Source of the DNA: Hypholoma sublateritium FD-334 SS-4
Taxonomy: Eukaryota > Basidiomycota > Agaricomycetes > Agaricales > Strophariaceae
DNA length: 64,000 bases
Assembly (NCBI GenBank): GCA_000827495.1
Contig: KN817584.1
Span: 71,637 to 135,636, forward strand
Direction: 5' to 3'
Part shown: positions 36,356-47,792 of the stretch, one piece after another
Position numbering within the stretch: the first letter of the stretch is position 1
How the letters are laid out: every line of letters starts with the position of its first letter
The notes under the pieces: model-generated
The model's input: the letters and a program-made list of their open reading frames with translations, nothing else
What the model was told of the DNA's origin: nothing
The model's database searches: none
Made by a program: the position numbers and the translations under genes

Positions 36356-39300
36356 TGGAAGATGCTGTTCTCCCGGAAGCTGCGGCCCACATGCTTCGAT
36401 AATTTCATGATGTTCCCGTTTCTACTCGTAATTTATATTGCTATGGATGAATTAAGACGATTTGTTCCCCCTAAATAGACTGGGCGTGAAGGCTGCGGGT
36501 GCGGCCCACGGTCGCCGGTACGTGCGCCCGTGTCCTGTGCTCGACATTGCTTTCAAACTTCAGGCTTGTCCAGCCGTCGCCTATCCCTCGCACATTCGCC
36601 CCTCAGTCAACGCCCGTCACCCGTCTTTCCCTCGCACGACACCCCGAATATTTGCAAACAGTCGCCAATGACGGGTATCTCTGTAACTTACATGATATCC
36701 ACCCACCATGCTGCACGGAAATTTTGTGCATTTTATCTGCCGCGTCCGAGGCGTCGGCACGCGTCCGAAAATTCTGTTTGTTTCTGTCGAGGCGAGCGAG
36801 AGAGGGAGATTGCACACGCAAAATGGGTCTGCTTCGCGTGCTATCCAGATATCGCCCGGAGCGCGTAACAGTTGAGCATCGGCTACGCACGCCGCATAGA
36901 TTACACGCAAGAAGTTTCGCCGCCGAATTCGAAGAGAGTACGAGCATTGGAAACTGGACGGCTACGGTCACGGAGGGACGGCGGGGAAAGAGGGAGGGCC
37001 CACGGCGAGCGAGGCAGACAGAACGCGTTGGGATTTAGTCGAGAAAGAGGTGGGGGTTGATTCAGATGGGCGGGTACACGTTCTCTGTAGCACTGTGGAC
37101 GTATATGGATGTCGTGCCGCGCCAGAGAGCGTCGTCGTCTGGGCGATTGGGAAGAGGAGGATGGTGCGTATGCACGGGGAATCAGTCAGCTAAGCAAAAT
37201 ATGGGGCGTCGCTGCATGTGTTGCGTGTGCGCGCAGGCGCGGTCGGTCGCGCTCAACTGCCGAGCGACGTGACCGCTTGATGCGGATCCTCGTGTTCCAG
37301 GCGCGCAGAGGAAGAGGCCCGCGCACGCAGAATGCGTGATTACTTGATGTACGCTGAAGCGCTGAAGACTAGTCCGGTATGGGCGAAGCGACGGCCGGTG
37401 CAGGGACAAGGAGGGACGGCGGGTCACGCGAGGGATTTGGCCGAGAGCGCAATGTTGATTGTCCCAGTTCAAGACCTTTTAGTTGCTGGTTATGTCCGAG
37501 GACAGGGAATAGAGCCCAGCAGCATGCTGGTGCAGGGACGGATGTACTTATTCGCGGCCGTACTTGCTGTGAGATAAATTGAGGGCTTCGCAACGCGTAG
37601 AGTTTTCAAAAACTGGAGGCGTGGTAGTGTAACGGATACCGTAGTTCATTAAGGTCGAAAATCGTGGATGGCTGGCAAAGGGAGACTATATGATGGTGAC
37701 TTTGTGCTGGCTTCCGAGTCAAGGTTGTTTGAACGCAGGTCGGAGGATTCAGGAAGACGGACCGGAGCTTGCGCATGTTTGGCAACGGGAGGGCACATTG
37801 CCGACCTGCGTGCTCTCCCCAAACAAACACAAGTTCAAGTTCGCTTTCTCCTGAATTCACGCTTTTCTGCTACCTCTTCCCTAATCAGACACAAAATATT
37901 TGGCGTAACCTGTAAGGGTGTTTCTGGGCCTTCTCTCTTGCTTCTCCTTCCAAACAACGTGACTCAGACTCTCTGCCCCAGAATCGTTTCTAAAATGTGC
38001 TCCAAGCAAGCCTTGAGCAAGCCCCAAGCGTCCCAAGCGCCCGACACGTTCTTTCCCAGCGCCGCTTATTTCTCAGTGAGGATATCAGTCAGTCGACCAT
38101 CCAACCGCTGTGAATCTTGCCCATCATCAAACGCCGTCGCCCCTCGTCGCCTCCCTCTCTGCCACGTCAATGCAATGATTACCACGTCGCCACACAGTTT
38201 GTTCCGCTGCAGGACACATTCCATCCCCACGATCGACAGTTCACGCCGCCCTCCTCTTCACACCGTGCATTTTATTGGCATAGCTCCCTGCACTGGCACC
38301 GTCCTTCGCCGCCCCTCCGTGGACCATTGCTTCAATTCTGAAAGCAGCCCCTCGATCATTTCCGCTGTATGCTTGCCTCTGCCTGGATATTTCTGGGAAA
38401 AGATCGACATTCGCAGCACCACAACGCACCGAACCTCCATCGCTGGACGTCCAGTGCTTTTCCCACCAATGCTAGGTAAACACCCTAGTCGAGCCCATCC
38501 ACGATAGAATGTCGATTGACTTCGCCCTTCCACTGAATCCAACGCAGCCTTCTATCAAGCTCAAGCCCGGCCTTCCCCGCCACCGCAGCGCGTCGTGTCA
38601 TCCAGCGTCGCCTACGTCCTCCGCACCATCTGTTGCCCGTAGCACTCACACCGCCATCAATTCGTTCTGCATAGCCCCCGCATGCCACCCACCTCGACGG
38701 CTGGAATGGGTGCTGGTGAAGAGGACGCTGCACTTAGTATTCAGCCGATTACCTCGTCGTTTCTCCGTTGTGCCATCGTCCAAGTCGACATCCACGCCGC
38801 CGACCCCGTCCACCAGGACTCAGGAATATGTCTCCTCCCTATCTCTACACCCGCGGCGCCAGCGCTCACCTCTATCACGCACTGTTTGAACTCGCATACC
38901 AAGCCCAACAATGACCTGCTCCGGTCCCTTTGCACAATTCTCTGCTTCTCGATGCTTATCTGTCTTCTCCCGGATCCCACTGCTTCGCGGACCGGCTTGC
39001 GATTCTCGTCGTAACGTCGCATCTCGTAACGCACGCACTCCCGACTTCCGGATTCCGCCGCTTCGGGCGCGGGGAAGCTCGTTTAGTGCTGTTGAAGCCA
39101 CGTCGTTAGATTCCAACACCCCACCTCTCGATATGTTTCGAACATCTTCTGCGTATGAACGCTCGTCAAACGGATGTGAAGTGCGCGCCGAAGAGGAGCA
39201 GATCAAGCACGTCACGGTACATCTGGGGTCCTGGGACCGACGAAACTGGTGCACGAGCTGCGTGTATCTTGGATAGGCTCAGGATAACAGGCGGTACGCG

Positions 39301-40511
39301 GCTTCGCTCTTCGCGCTGTTATATGCGTCTGACATGACATATCCGCTCGCAGATGGGACTGGGTTCGCTCACGTTCCGACTGACCAACTCGGCCTGGCCA
39401 TGCTTCCTGGAGGACCCGGACTGATTCCCGCCACCTCACACTGCATGATCATGCCCCTCATCGACAGTGTGCGCACCGACGATCTCCGCGTCGATATGCT
39501 CCCGATGGGCGTGGTCACCGCCTAGCCGCCCGCCGTCCAACGCTGAGACCACGGGACGCGTTCTCGGCGTTGTCCCAGCCCCTGCGCTGTAAGCTCGCAT
39601 ATGTACACTGTCACGCAGCGCTGGCATTGCCCGAGGAACTCCAAGCCCTGCGCAGGCCGTGATTCCCATGCGCGCGCCTCCTGCCGCCTGTCGGTCGGCT
39701 CCCGCTGCCGTTCGCACAGCTGAAGACCATCCCAGGGTAGATCCCTGCGCCTGCACCGACACCCATTCAATCTGCACCCAGATCGGCGGGGAGCTCTATG
39801 TGGCGCCCCGAGGAGGTGATGTCGTCCACCTATTGCAGTCGACACCAGCGCGCCGTGCACTGACCTCGCAAGCCCTTGTCTGCGCCGCGTACGACACGAT
39901 ACCATGCGCAACTTCGGCATACATCGATCATACAGATATGGATTAGCACTTGAATGCGCGGGCGCGGCGCAACTGCGGCTGCATCTGCACCGCTTTGATG
40001 AATCAAGGTATCGACGCACATATATCAGGATGTGGTGTGCTAAGATCATGCACTCGCGCCGGCGGTTCGTTGATAAGGCTAAGTCAAAGACTCTCATCGC
40101 CCACGCCAAATACTCGCTGTCCCTGTCCCCCTGTTCGCCCATACGTTGACATCGCGCCGTGCTCCCTCTACCGCTCGTCGATGCCTAGTCCTCTAACGAT
40201 TCAACAGACTTGTGATGAGGAAGGGTGAGATAGGGACGGCGGAACAGATAGTGTCGGTGGCTAAATCTACCTAGTAGTTGTTGATTAAACCATATGTAGC
40301 AACCATCTGGAGTATCCAATGTGGACAGTGACCTGCAGCGATACTGATTGGCGCCACTTTTGCATGAGAGGGATCTGCCAAACCGTGCACACAGTTATTG
40401 TTACATCTGGCCGTGTGTCTGATGATCCAGGACAAGCACCTCCCCCAGAAACCATCATTTTTCTGCTGATTGACATGAGATCGACATTGATTTCACTGTT
40501 GACCAGGATGT
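36356..40511. repeat. 4.2-kb repeat tract between copies E and F
   Basis: Contains 37201-37310 (copy of 33904-34020), the repeat core at 37759, a CT-rich block (about 37900-39300) and 39940-40050 (related to 31640-31760 and 34460-34562). The 279-codon open frame at 37668-38507 lies inside the repeat and has no protein features. No gene supported. Confidence 0.5.
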
Positions 40512-40518
40512 TATAAAG
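40512..40518 (+). promoter_or_regulatory. TATA box of heptahelical gene at 40575
   Basis: TATAAAG 63 bp upstream of the ATG; preceded by GTTGACCAGGATGT, as in the deleted copy at 2941-3346. Confidence 0.6.
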
Positions 40519-40574
40519 CGAAATGAAAGTGCTTCGCAACCGATACATCTACTGCTCTCCACAAGCTCTCCAAT

Positions 40575-41797
40575 ATGGCAACCGCCTTTACGATGGATGT
40601 TTCTGATGAAAAGGCAATAATCAGCACATTTTACCATTCAGATATGCTAAACACTCTTTTATTGGGTATTCTTTATCTCGTTGCCTCTGGAATTTACTTG
40701 ATAGGTTTACTGATTTCATTCTACATGTAACAGGGATTTACACGCCTCTTTATTTTGGGACGATGTACATATATTGTGGGACGATTCTATAATCACATAT
40801 GGTTCTTTTGTAACGATTCTTGGTATATCAACAGTGACCAAAAAATCCTCAAAAAACCGCCTAGTTCTTGCAGCAATCACAATTTTATTTGTGACCAATG
40901 TCATTGGAGGCGTCAAGCTATGGGGAGATATACACCGCCTGATTGGGACGAGCGGGGAGTCTCTGTCAGATATACTCTCAGCAGAATCAAGGGCTTTTGA
41001 TGGGACGAATAGTGTGTTGGTTGAACTTGTATTCTCAGGTCTACCTGTTATTGTGGCTGACGGATTACTTGTGAGATAACTCCGCCATACCTTTCGCTTC
41101 CTCTCACATTTTGCAGATATGGCGATGCTTCAGAATATGGGATAGCTCTCTACGACATATTGCACTGTCGTTGATCTTGCTATTGGCTGAATTTGGTAAT
41201 ATAGTCCATTTCCTTCATTCACGATTTGCTCATTCTTTTCAGTACTCTTTTTGACTGCCATGGTGATCAACCTTTCCCCGAACATTGATCTAACAGAAAG
41301 GACCTCGCCTCGATTAACGAGCGCCGGTCTGTTTATGGCACTGACGGTAACCTTATGGACAACCATCCTCATTGCATATCGCATTCACTCTCTTTCAAAT
41401 CGTGTTCCGGATCGGAACAAGCCTCGCTTCCACAATATACTGGAAATAATCACGCAGTCCTCGTTCATTTACTCCCTTGCATTGGTGGTGGATGCAATGT
41501 TAGGGGTAGTTCCACTGAAGCAGTCAAACGTCTGGACGGTTGCTAAAGCTTCATTCTGTATGGGCATAATCCTCTCCGCCATTGCGGTACGTCAAAACAG
41601 ATATCACATTACCTTGTTTGTGACGCTATGTTTACTAGGGTATTGCACCTACCATCATGGTCGCTCAAGTCGCCCTTGCGTCAAATATCTCCTCGGACAC
41701 AGAGTCGACACTAATTAGTGTCTCTGACATCCAATGTGGAGAGTACAGCCCGCACATAAAAACAGATGAAGCCCCGGGTCACACAATGGTGTCGTGA
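40575..41797 (+). CDS. heptahelical membrane protein, family copy F, 316 aa, shortened C-terminus
   Basis: Exons 40575-40665, 40734-40775, 40835-41070, 41117-41195, 41243-41586, 41639-41797 (951 nt). Starts MATAFTMDVSDEKAIISTF. Exon 2 ends TAT T, so the junction codon is Leu (IYLTKKSSKN) where other copies have Met. All seven helices and the landmarks GIYTPLYFG, IWRCFRIW, TLWTTILIAYRIHSLS and GIAPTIMVAQVALA are present. The stop TGA (41795-41797) interrupts the tail; downstream, GGACAAGCCGAGTCGACG still encodes the GQAEST-type ending of copies D and E. The loss is about eight polar residues, so the helical core is unaffected. The donor of intron 5 is GTACGT instead of GTATGT. Confidence 0.86.
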
Positions 41798-44308
41798 GGA
41801 CAAGCCGAGTCGACGTAACCAGTGAAAGACGCGGTGCTCCGGAAGCTGCAGCCCACATACTTCTATAATCCAATGTGCTTGTGTAATTTTAAGTTGCTAT
41901 AGATGATGACGTTTTGTGCTCAAGCGCTCAACCTTGACGTGAGGTCGGACGAGCACGGACCGGAACTTTGCACATGTTTGGCCGCGCTTAGCCCGCCTCA
42001 CTGCAGCGGGCGCGCACTTTCGACTCCTGCTGTTGGTTTCTTCGAGGTGCGGCCCCTCCTAGGCTGGGCATGACTTACTCTGTCTCCGCGTCGTTCTCCC
42101 ACTCCCTATGTTGTCTACGTCATGCGTCCGCGTCAACCACCGACTCTCGACCGCAGGAATGTGTCGACGCAGGGTACCACGGAGACGTTTACTCACTATC
42201 AATACGGACCATTTCTCGTTATGAGGTCCTCTCCTCCACCCGCACATCTCTCGATCTCGCCCCCTGCACCTTGTCGTGCCTTCCCATCACCCAACTCAAC
42301 ATCTGAGTCCGCGCCGCCGAACACTTTCAACAAACTTCCCCCTCCGTCCGACTTCATCAGCAGCTCGCAATGGTACCGACTCACCCCTCAATTTAAGCCG
42401 CCGCTCCCTTTCTCCTCTTATCAGCGCGCCCCGGTACGCCTCCAGAAGTTCTCTCTCATTTGCCACGTCTATCGTCGACTTTCGATGGACTCGGAACCAC
42501 GCACTCCGTCCTCTGCATCTCAACTGCTGCGCCTCGCACTTCCTCGGCATCTTCGCATGGCTGTGCCTTCGACGTGACTGATGTGTAGCAGAGCACTCCG
42601 CCGCCCTGTGTCTAAGCCTACCGTTGGTAGCGTAATGTTGGCATGACAAACCGGTAACTACACGTTGTTTCACGGGCCAGCGATATCGGCGCTTCGAATC
42701 CTCAGCATCTCGCATTGAAGGTCTTCCCGGGCTCTGTTCCGTCTAGAGTGCGGGAATACGGTGGCTCGTGTATACGCTTTCTTTTCCACGACGCCAAATA
42801 CCGACACCCCCCGCCGCCTCTTTGTTCATTTGCCTCTCGACACTGTGCGAGCATCTTCCGCGCACGAGCCGCTCTTCAATCTAGCGCAGGGATCTCTAAA
42901 GCGCACGTCAAAGAAGAAAAGATTAGGCACCTCACGACGATCGATAGATGTAAATGCTCTGCGGGTACTGCGATAGGGGTAGTATGTATGACCAGCGGCG
43001 CGCAACCTCCCTCCTTGCGGCGTACTCCCTCTTTGACTCCCCCTTCCAGGCGCAGATGGGACTGCGTCCGCCATAGTTCTGACAGAATAAGTCTGCCTGA
43101 GCATGCGGCCCGACGGCCGCGAACTGATACGCCTGCAGTCTAAACTCTTCGAACATGGCTCCTTCCTTCAACGTGTGGATCACGGATATCCGCACCACCG
43201 CATACACCCCCACTCTCACTGATGGCGTGTTCACCGCCTTTCTTTTCGCCGCGACCTGCTGCGGACTACGGGATGCGTCTACGGCGTCATTTTAGCTTGT
43301 GCCGTGCACGCATATATTCATCATCACGCGGCCCCAGTATCGCGCATAGCGTTTGAAGTCTCTTCACCCGTGCGTCCAGTGTCCTTCCGCCTGCCTCCTG
43401 CTTCGTCCGGCTAACTTCCACTCCCAGGACAGAATCGCGCTCGCACTGACCTCGGACACGCTTCTCGCCGTCTTGCATCTTGTGCGCGTCGCATGCCTGA
43501 GCTACGGTGCCCCCCCGCTGGCGACCTTGTGAGAGCATCAGTCCCTTGAGCGCGGCTCGGCGTCCATGGGCCGGTCTTGCCATGTTGTCCACCGCTCGCC
43601 GCTCTCACTCACGGCGTGCACACGACGCCGGTGCGCTCACGTCCTCAGAGCCTAGTATCGGGTTGGCCCCTTGCTGGTATCCTACGTTTCACACCGCCCG
43701 GCCATATCACTCGTCGTTACCGTGCACTTCGAGGATCTAAAATCCGTCGTCTTCGCCGAGGGCGCGCTTGACGTCTCCACGCGTACCGCACCCCGCTTGG
43801 GACAACGAAACGCTTCGTCGACGCGATTCTAACACGTGCATAGGTGGGCGGATATACGCATCATCGTACAGCGTCGCGCAAGGGGCGCATAGTCCCGCCT
43901 AGGCCATGGTTGCCCTGAATGCGCCTACCTCCGTCCGTGTATCTCCCCCGCCGCTTGGTCCGCGCGGTTGGTATACATGCCAGGACAGATCCGCTCTCGC
44001 TCTGGGCCACCTCGCGGCTCAGTTCATCCGTCATTCTGATGCGCCGCGCCGCCTCGCTGGTCCGTTCGCGATCTTCCGCGCTCTGATAGGCTGTGGCACT
44101 TGGGCACCAACAGGGCCTCGAGCGCAACACGTTGTTAATGAGCCTGTCGTATGTACTATATGTTGTGTATGGCTACTAGTTTCGCATCTCTAGTGGCTTA
44201 ACAGGACAACCGGACACGACTCAGACATAGAAATACACAGGCTTACAGAAAAACACCTGAAGTACTGGAGAACTTGAAAAAGGGCTACTGGAGCACATAT
44301 TCCGCTGC
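41798..44308. repeat. repeat tract between copies F and G
   Basis: Repeat core variant GGACCGGAACTTTGCACATG at 41957, then CT-rich sequence. Around 43010-43080 it contains a phrase like 29540-29590 and 50970-51040 (GCAGAT-GGACTG). 44085-44160 resembles 45915-45990. No gene supported. Confidence 0.45.
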
Positions 44309-45544
44309 TTACGTTGACCTCGCCTCTCCATCCAAACCCGTATCGTGACTCCCATCTTCCCCTGTCTTTATATTCGGAGCTTGCTCTCCAAATTGAATGC
44401 CGGAGACGCCAATTATTGTCGGGTCAGTGGTAGAATTTGATGCAAGGGTGACTCGAGCTACCATGAGGGTAGGCGCAATTCCCTGACCATAGTAAGCGCC
44501 ACAGCCGATGTCAATAATATCTGGTTTGGCATACCGTTATTGCAGAGAGGATGACACCTGCGTAATTTGTAGCGATGTAGATTGGCCAGACGTTTGACTG
44601 GTTCTGCGGAATCGCCACTAAAACCGCATCCGCGATCAAGGCGAGCGAGTAAGCAAATGAAGACTGCAAAATTATTTCCAGTATATTGTAGAAATGAGGC
44701 TTTGCTCCTTTCAGACTATGCTTCGAAGAAGAGTAAATGCGATATGCGATGAGGGCGGTTGTCCATAATGTTGCTGCCAGTGTCGTAAACATTGCCGCGC
44801 TGTTTATAGTATTGACTAATGCGTCTGTCGCGTGTGGGCTGGGAGAAGCTGATATGACTGTACCAGCTACGTAGAGCGCTGCAAAAATATTATAACTCAA
44901 TCATAAATGGATGGATATACTGAAGAATTACCAATTTCTACGGAGAAGAGGAACAATGAAAGAGAGATAATTTTAAATGAACTATTCCAGACTTTATAGC
45001 ACCGCCATATCTGTGAAACGTCAGATGAAATCAAGGTTATTTCGGCAGTATATTACTTACAAGTAATCCGTCGGCGACAATAGAAGGGATATATTGAGTC
45101 ATTTCTTCCAATATAAGACTGGTTGTAAAAGAGGTTAATTCAACCAGCAGGTCTTCTTTCCTTGATTCGCCTCTTTTTCCAATGAGGAGGTTGATGTTTA
45201 CCCATTGCAAAAGCCCTACAACAACACTGTCCAGATATAATATTGTGATTGCTGCCAGAATTATGTAGTTTTTTGAGGATTTTCCGGTCACTATTGATTC
45301 ATCAATAATTTCCGTTAAAAATGGAATTATGAGCGATGAGAAAAGCGTCTCACTGTATATGTACATTGTCCCGAAATAAAGAGTGGTATAAAGACCTATT
45401 AGACGTCACATAGAGCAGGTGTTCATCGGTAAAATCCAACAGATATGAATCAAGTATACCCAATAAAAGAGTGCTCAGCATTGCCGACTGTAAAATCCCA
45501 CCCGCAATTGCCTTCTCCTCGGCGACAGTTATTGGACTTGCCAT
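44309..45544 (-). CDS. heptahelical membrane protein, family copy G, 317 aa
   Basis: The only intact copy on the minus strand. Exons 45460-45544, 45354-45395, 45061-45290, 44932-45010, 44535-44878, 44309-44482 (954 nt, intact). Starts MASPITVAEEKAIAGGIL; exon 1 is two codons shorter than in B. Landmarks: GLYTTLYFGTMYIY, VTGKSSKNYIILAAITILYL, VADGLLIWRCYKVWNSSF, LWTTALIAYRIYSSSKH, GIAPTLMVARVTLA. The intron 5 sequence is the best match for the fusion point of the deleted copy at 2941-3346, and the 3' flanks (AGCAGCGGAATATG-type) are also alike, so these two minus-strand copies look most closely related. Role unknown. Confidence 0.88.
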
Positions 45545-45600
45545 GGTGGTGAGCTTGAATCTAGTAAAAAGTGTATGCTCTCCGAAGGACTTGCATTCAG

Positions 45601-45608
45601 CTTTTATA
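45601..45608 (-). promoter_or_regulatory. TATA box of heptahelical gene 44309-45544
   Basis: TATAAAAG on the minus strand, 64 bp upstream of the ATG. Confidence 0.65.
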
Positions 45609-46722
45609 ATCTTCGGGTTTAATCAAAAGTGTTGAAACATGGACTGCCTTTGATATAGATATTTGCTCGATTACTAGATGGTAGCTACATCTCCTGATGA
45701 TAAAATTTGAATGTAACTCTAAGTACCCCTTATCTGCAAGGGTAACTTTACTATTGGCTTCTCTTGCACCGCAAAAAATGCTGGCTGGGCAATCGATGTT
45801 CGTGTTCTGCACTCGTACGCTCAACGTACGGTTCCATCACTTCCATGATGCATGATGATCACGATGCGATAGCGGGCTTTTTGTGGTATCATGATTGATT
45901 CGTTCGTGATCTTCTGGGCTCTGAGTGGGTGTGACACCTGGGCATCCACAGAGCCTTGAGGGCGGCGCGTCGTTGATATGCCTGTTCATACTTGATGTCA
46001 ATTATGCGCTGCTTGAATCGTGTATCCAAATATATAGAGCCCTCGTTTGGCTGCGATCGCGCGGTGATCGACTCATTTGACTGGCAGCGAGTACGCCTCG
46101 TACAGCCACACGGTAATGAGCGGAACACAATTCCGTCCGTACTTTGATCAGAACACGGTCCGCACGCGTGTTCATTCGAAGGGTGAGTATTTGTCTCCTG
46201 AATTGGGCTCGCAATAATCTGAAAAAACAGATTGTTCGCTTCGGCGAGTCACGAGTGCGAAAGGAAAGCGGGTGTATCACAAATCTTGTCAGATAATTCA
46301 GAAATGGTACCAGAAACTATGAAATGTAAACGAGTTTTCAGTGTCAACAGTTATAATGTGTGCAAAATTATTTCGAAAAATCAAGAATATGAACATCTAA
46401 ACATAGTCTGAAGATCGACCGTAAGGCCAGCCATTTGACTGGCAATCCAGGAGGCAATTTACATCCCTTTGGATAGACCGTCTACACTGTCAATATCTCA
46501 ATGATCCAGGAAGCATTCACCGGAGTCAGACTCATAGACTCTGCGTTCGACGCAGAGCGCACTTTCAATGGGGCAACCCACAACGTCATCAATTACACTA
46601 GCGCTACCTCTAAGTAGTACTGACTGACACAATACATATGTTGGATATCGCCCGATCATTGACGAATAGAGCGGTGAGTTGTAGGCGGGTTGAAAAATAA
46701 AGCTTGAAGACTGGATCGTCAT
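45609..46722. other. no gene recognised; one repeat module
   Basis: 45915-45990 resembles 44085-44160 (CACCTGGGCATCCACAG-type). The rest is AT-rich without supported coding. Confidence 0.35.
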
Positions 46723-47721
46723 CTACACATGGGGTTGTGCGTTTTGAGGATATCTCTGCTGCAGTTCTTCGCGACGAGGAACCAATCCTGGCGTGGTGAA
46801 CAACAGAGCCACTAAGATCTCCGGAACCGCGAAGAAGGGGTACCAGAAGTGCTCCGTGTTCTGTTTGGCAGCGTCGTTTACGGTGATGATTGAAAATATC
46901 TCGCGCACTAGGAGCAGCGTCGACGCGAGGAGCAGGATCGACATCGCATGACGCGACCCGAAACGCTCATTGGCGCGCCTTTCTTGACGACTCACTACAT
47001 ATTGAAAATATTAGAGACGTCACGCAAAGTTGTCACTCATACGTACATGCTATCTCCATCTTCGCCAGTATTAATGTCTGGAATGCTTGTACCGCGGTCA
47101 ACACGAGGAATATGGCGACGCCGACTGCGTGCTGAGTTTTGGAGGAGTTCGATACGGTTCCGTCGCTGTTGGTTGAACTCGTCGAGGAGACGACGAGGAT
47201 AACGGCGATTAGAAGGGCCAGCCGGAAGAGTCTGCGGTTTTTGGCGAGGCGGATAATGGGATTCTCGGATTCAGGCCGGTTTAACATGATTTCTCTGAGA
47301 GGGACAATATCCAGTAAGAATGGGCCATGAGAGTATACGAGAAAGTACTCACATGTCCAGGACGAGCGTGTAGGCCGAGTAAAGCAGGCCGAAAAAACCA
47401 ACCCCGAAGAGGATTTGATCAGCAATTAACAAGGACAGCTTTTGGCCTTCTGATTCAATAGACACCAGCACGGCGCGTAGGGAAAAGGCAGCAATACGGA
47501 CTGTGAATACGGGGAAATTTAACAGGGACATTCAGCGAAAAGACTGTAAACTCACTCAAGCAGAAAACAACCATTACGAAGTGAACGTAGGTTGGGCGCG
47601 CAAATGATTGGAAAATAAAATAGGCAAGTAGGGGGAAGTAGAGAAGTGCAAAGATGATTGCGGCACCGAGCGAATGATAACCAAAGGCTTTGGCGAAATT
47701 GATCCCATTATTGGATGCCAT
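46723..47721 (-). CDS. multi-pass membrane protein, DUF7702-like, 277 aa
   Basis: Exons 47556-47721, 47353-47500, 47047-47294, 46723-46994 (834 nt, frame intact, GT-AG). Hydrophobic helices in order: AAIIFALLYFPLLAYFIF, FVMVVFCLIRIAAFSLRAVL, IADQILFGVGFFGLLYSAY, LFRLALLIAVILVV, AVGVAIFLVLTAVQAFQTLI, AMSILLLASTLLLVREIF and WYPFFAVPEILVALLFTTPG, i.e. about seven. The landmarks ADQILFGVGFFGLLYSAYTLVLD, RHAMSILLLASTLLLVREIF and PGLVP match the fungal seven-helix DUF7702 family as I remember it. The start at MASNNG is preferred over ATGs upstream in the same frame because a TATA-like TATAAGTATGG (47782-47792) lies 60-70 bp upstream. Unrelated to the heptahelical array around it; function unknown. 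Confidence 0.82.
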
Positions 47722-47792
47722 AACACGAGGTGGATAAGAAATAAAAGGTAGAGGATGCAGGAAACAGCAAAAGACAGCCGCCATACTTATAC

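Noticed and set aside
37668..38507. 279-codon open frame on plus
   Set aside because: Lies inside a CT-rich repeat block; low-complexity Ser/Pro/Arg/His composition, other frames open too, no domain and no intron logic.
39522..40142. 206-codon minus frame with several Cys
   Set aside because: Falls in repeat modules related to 31640-31760 and 34460-34562; cysteines are irregular and the other copies do not keep the frame.
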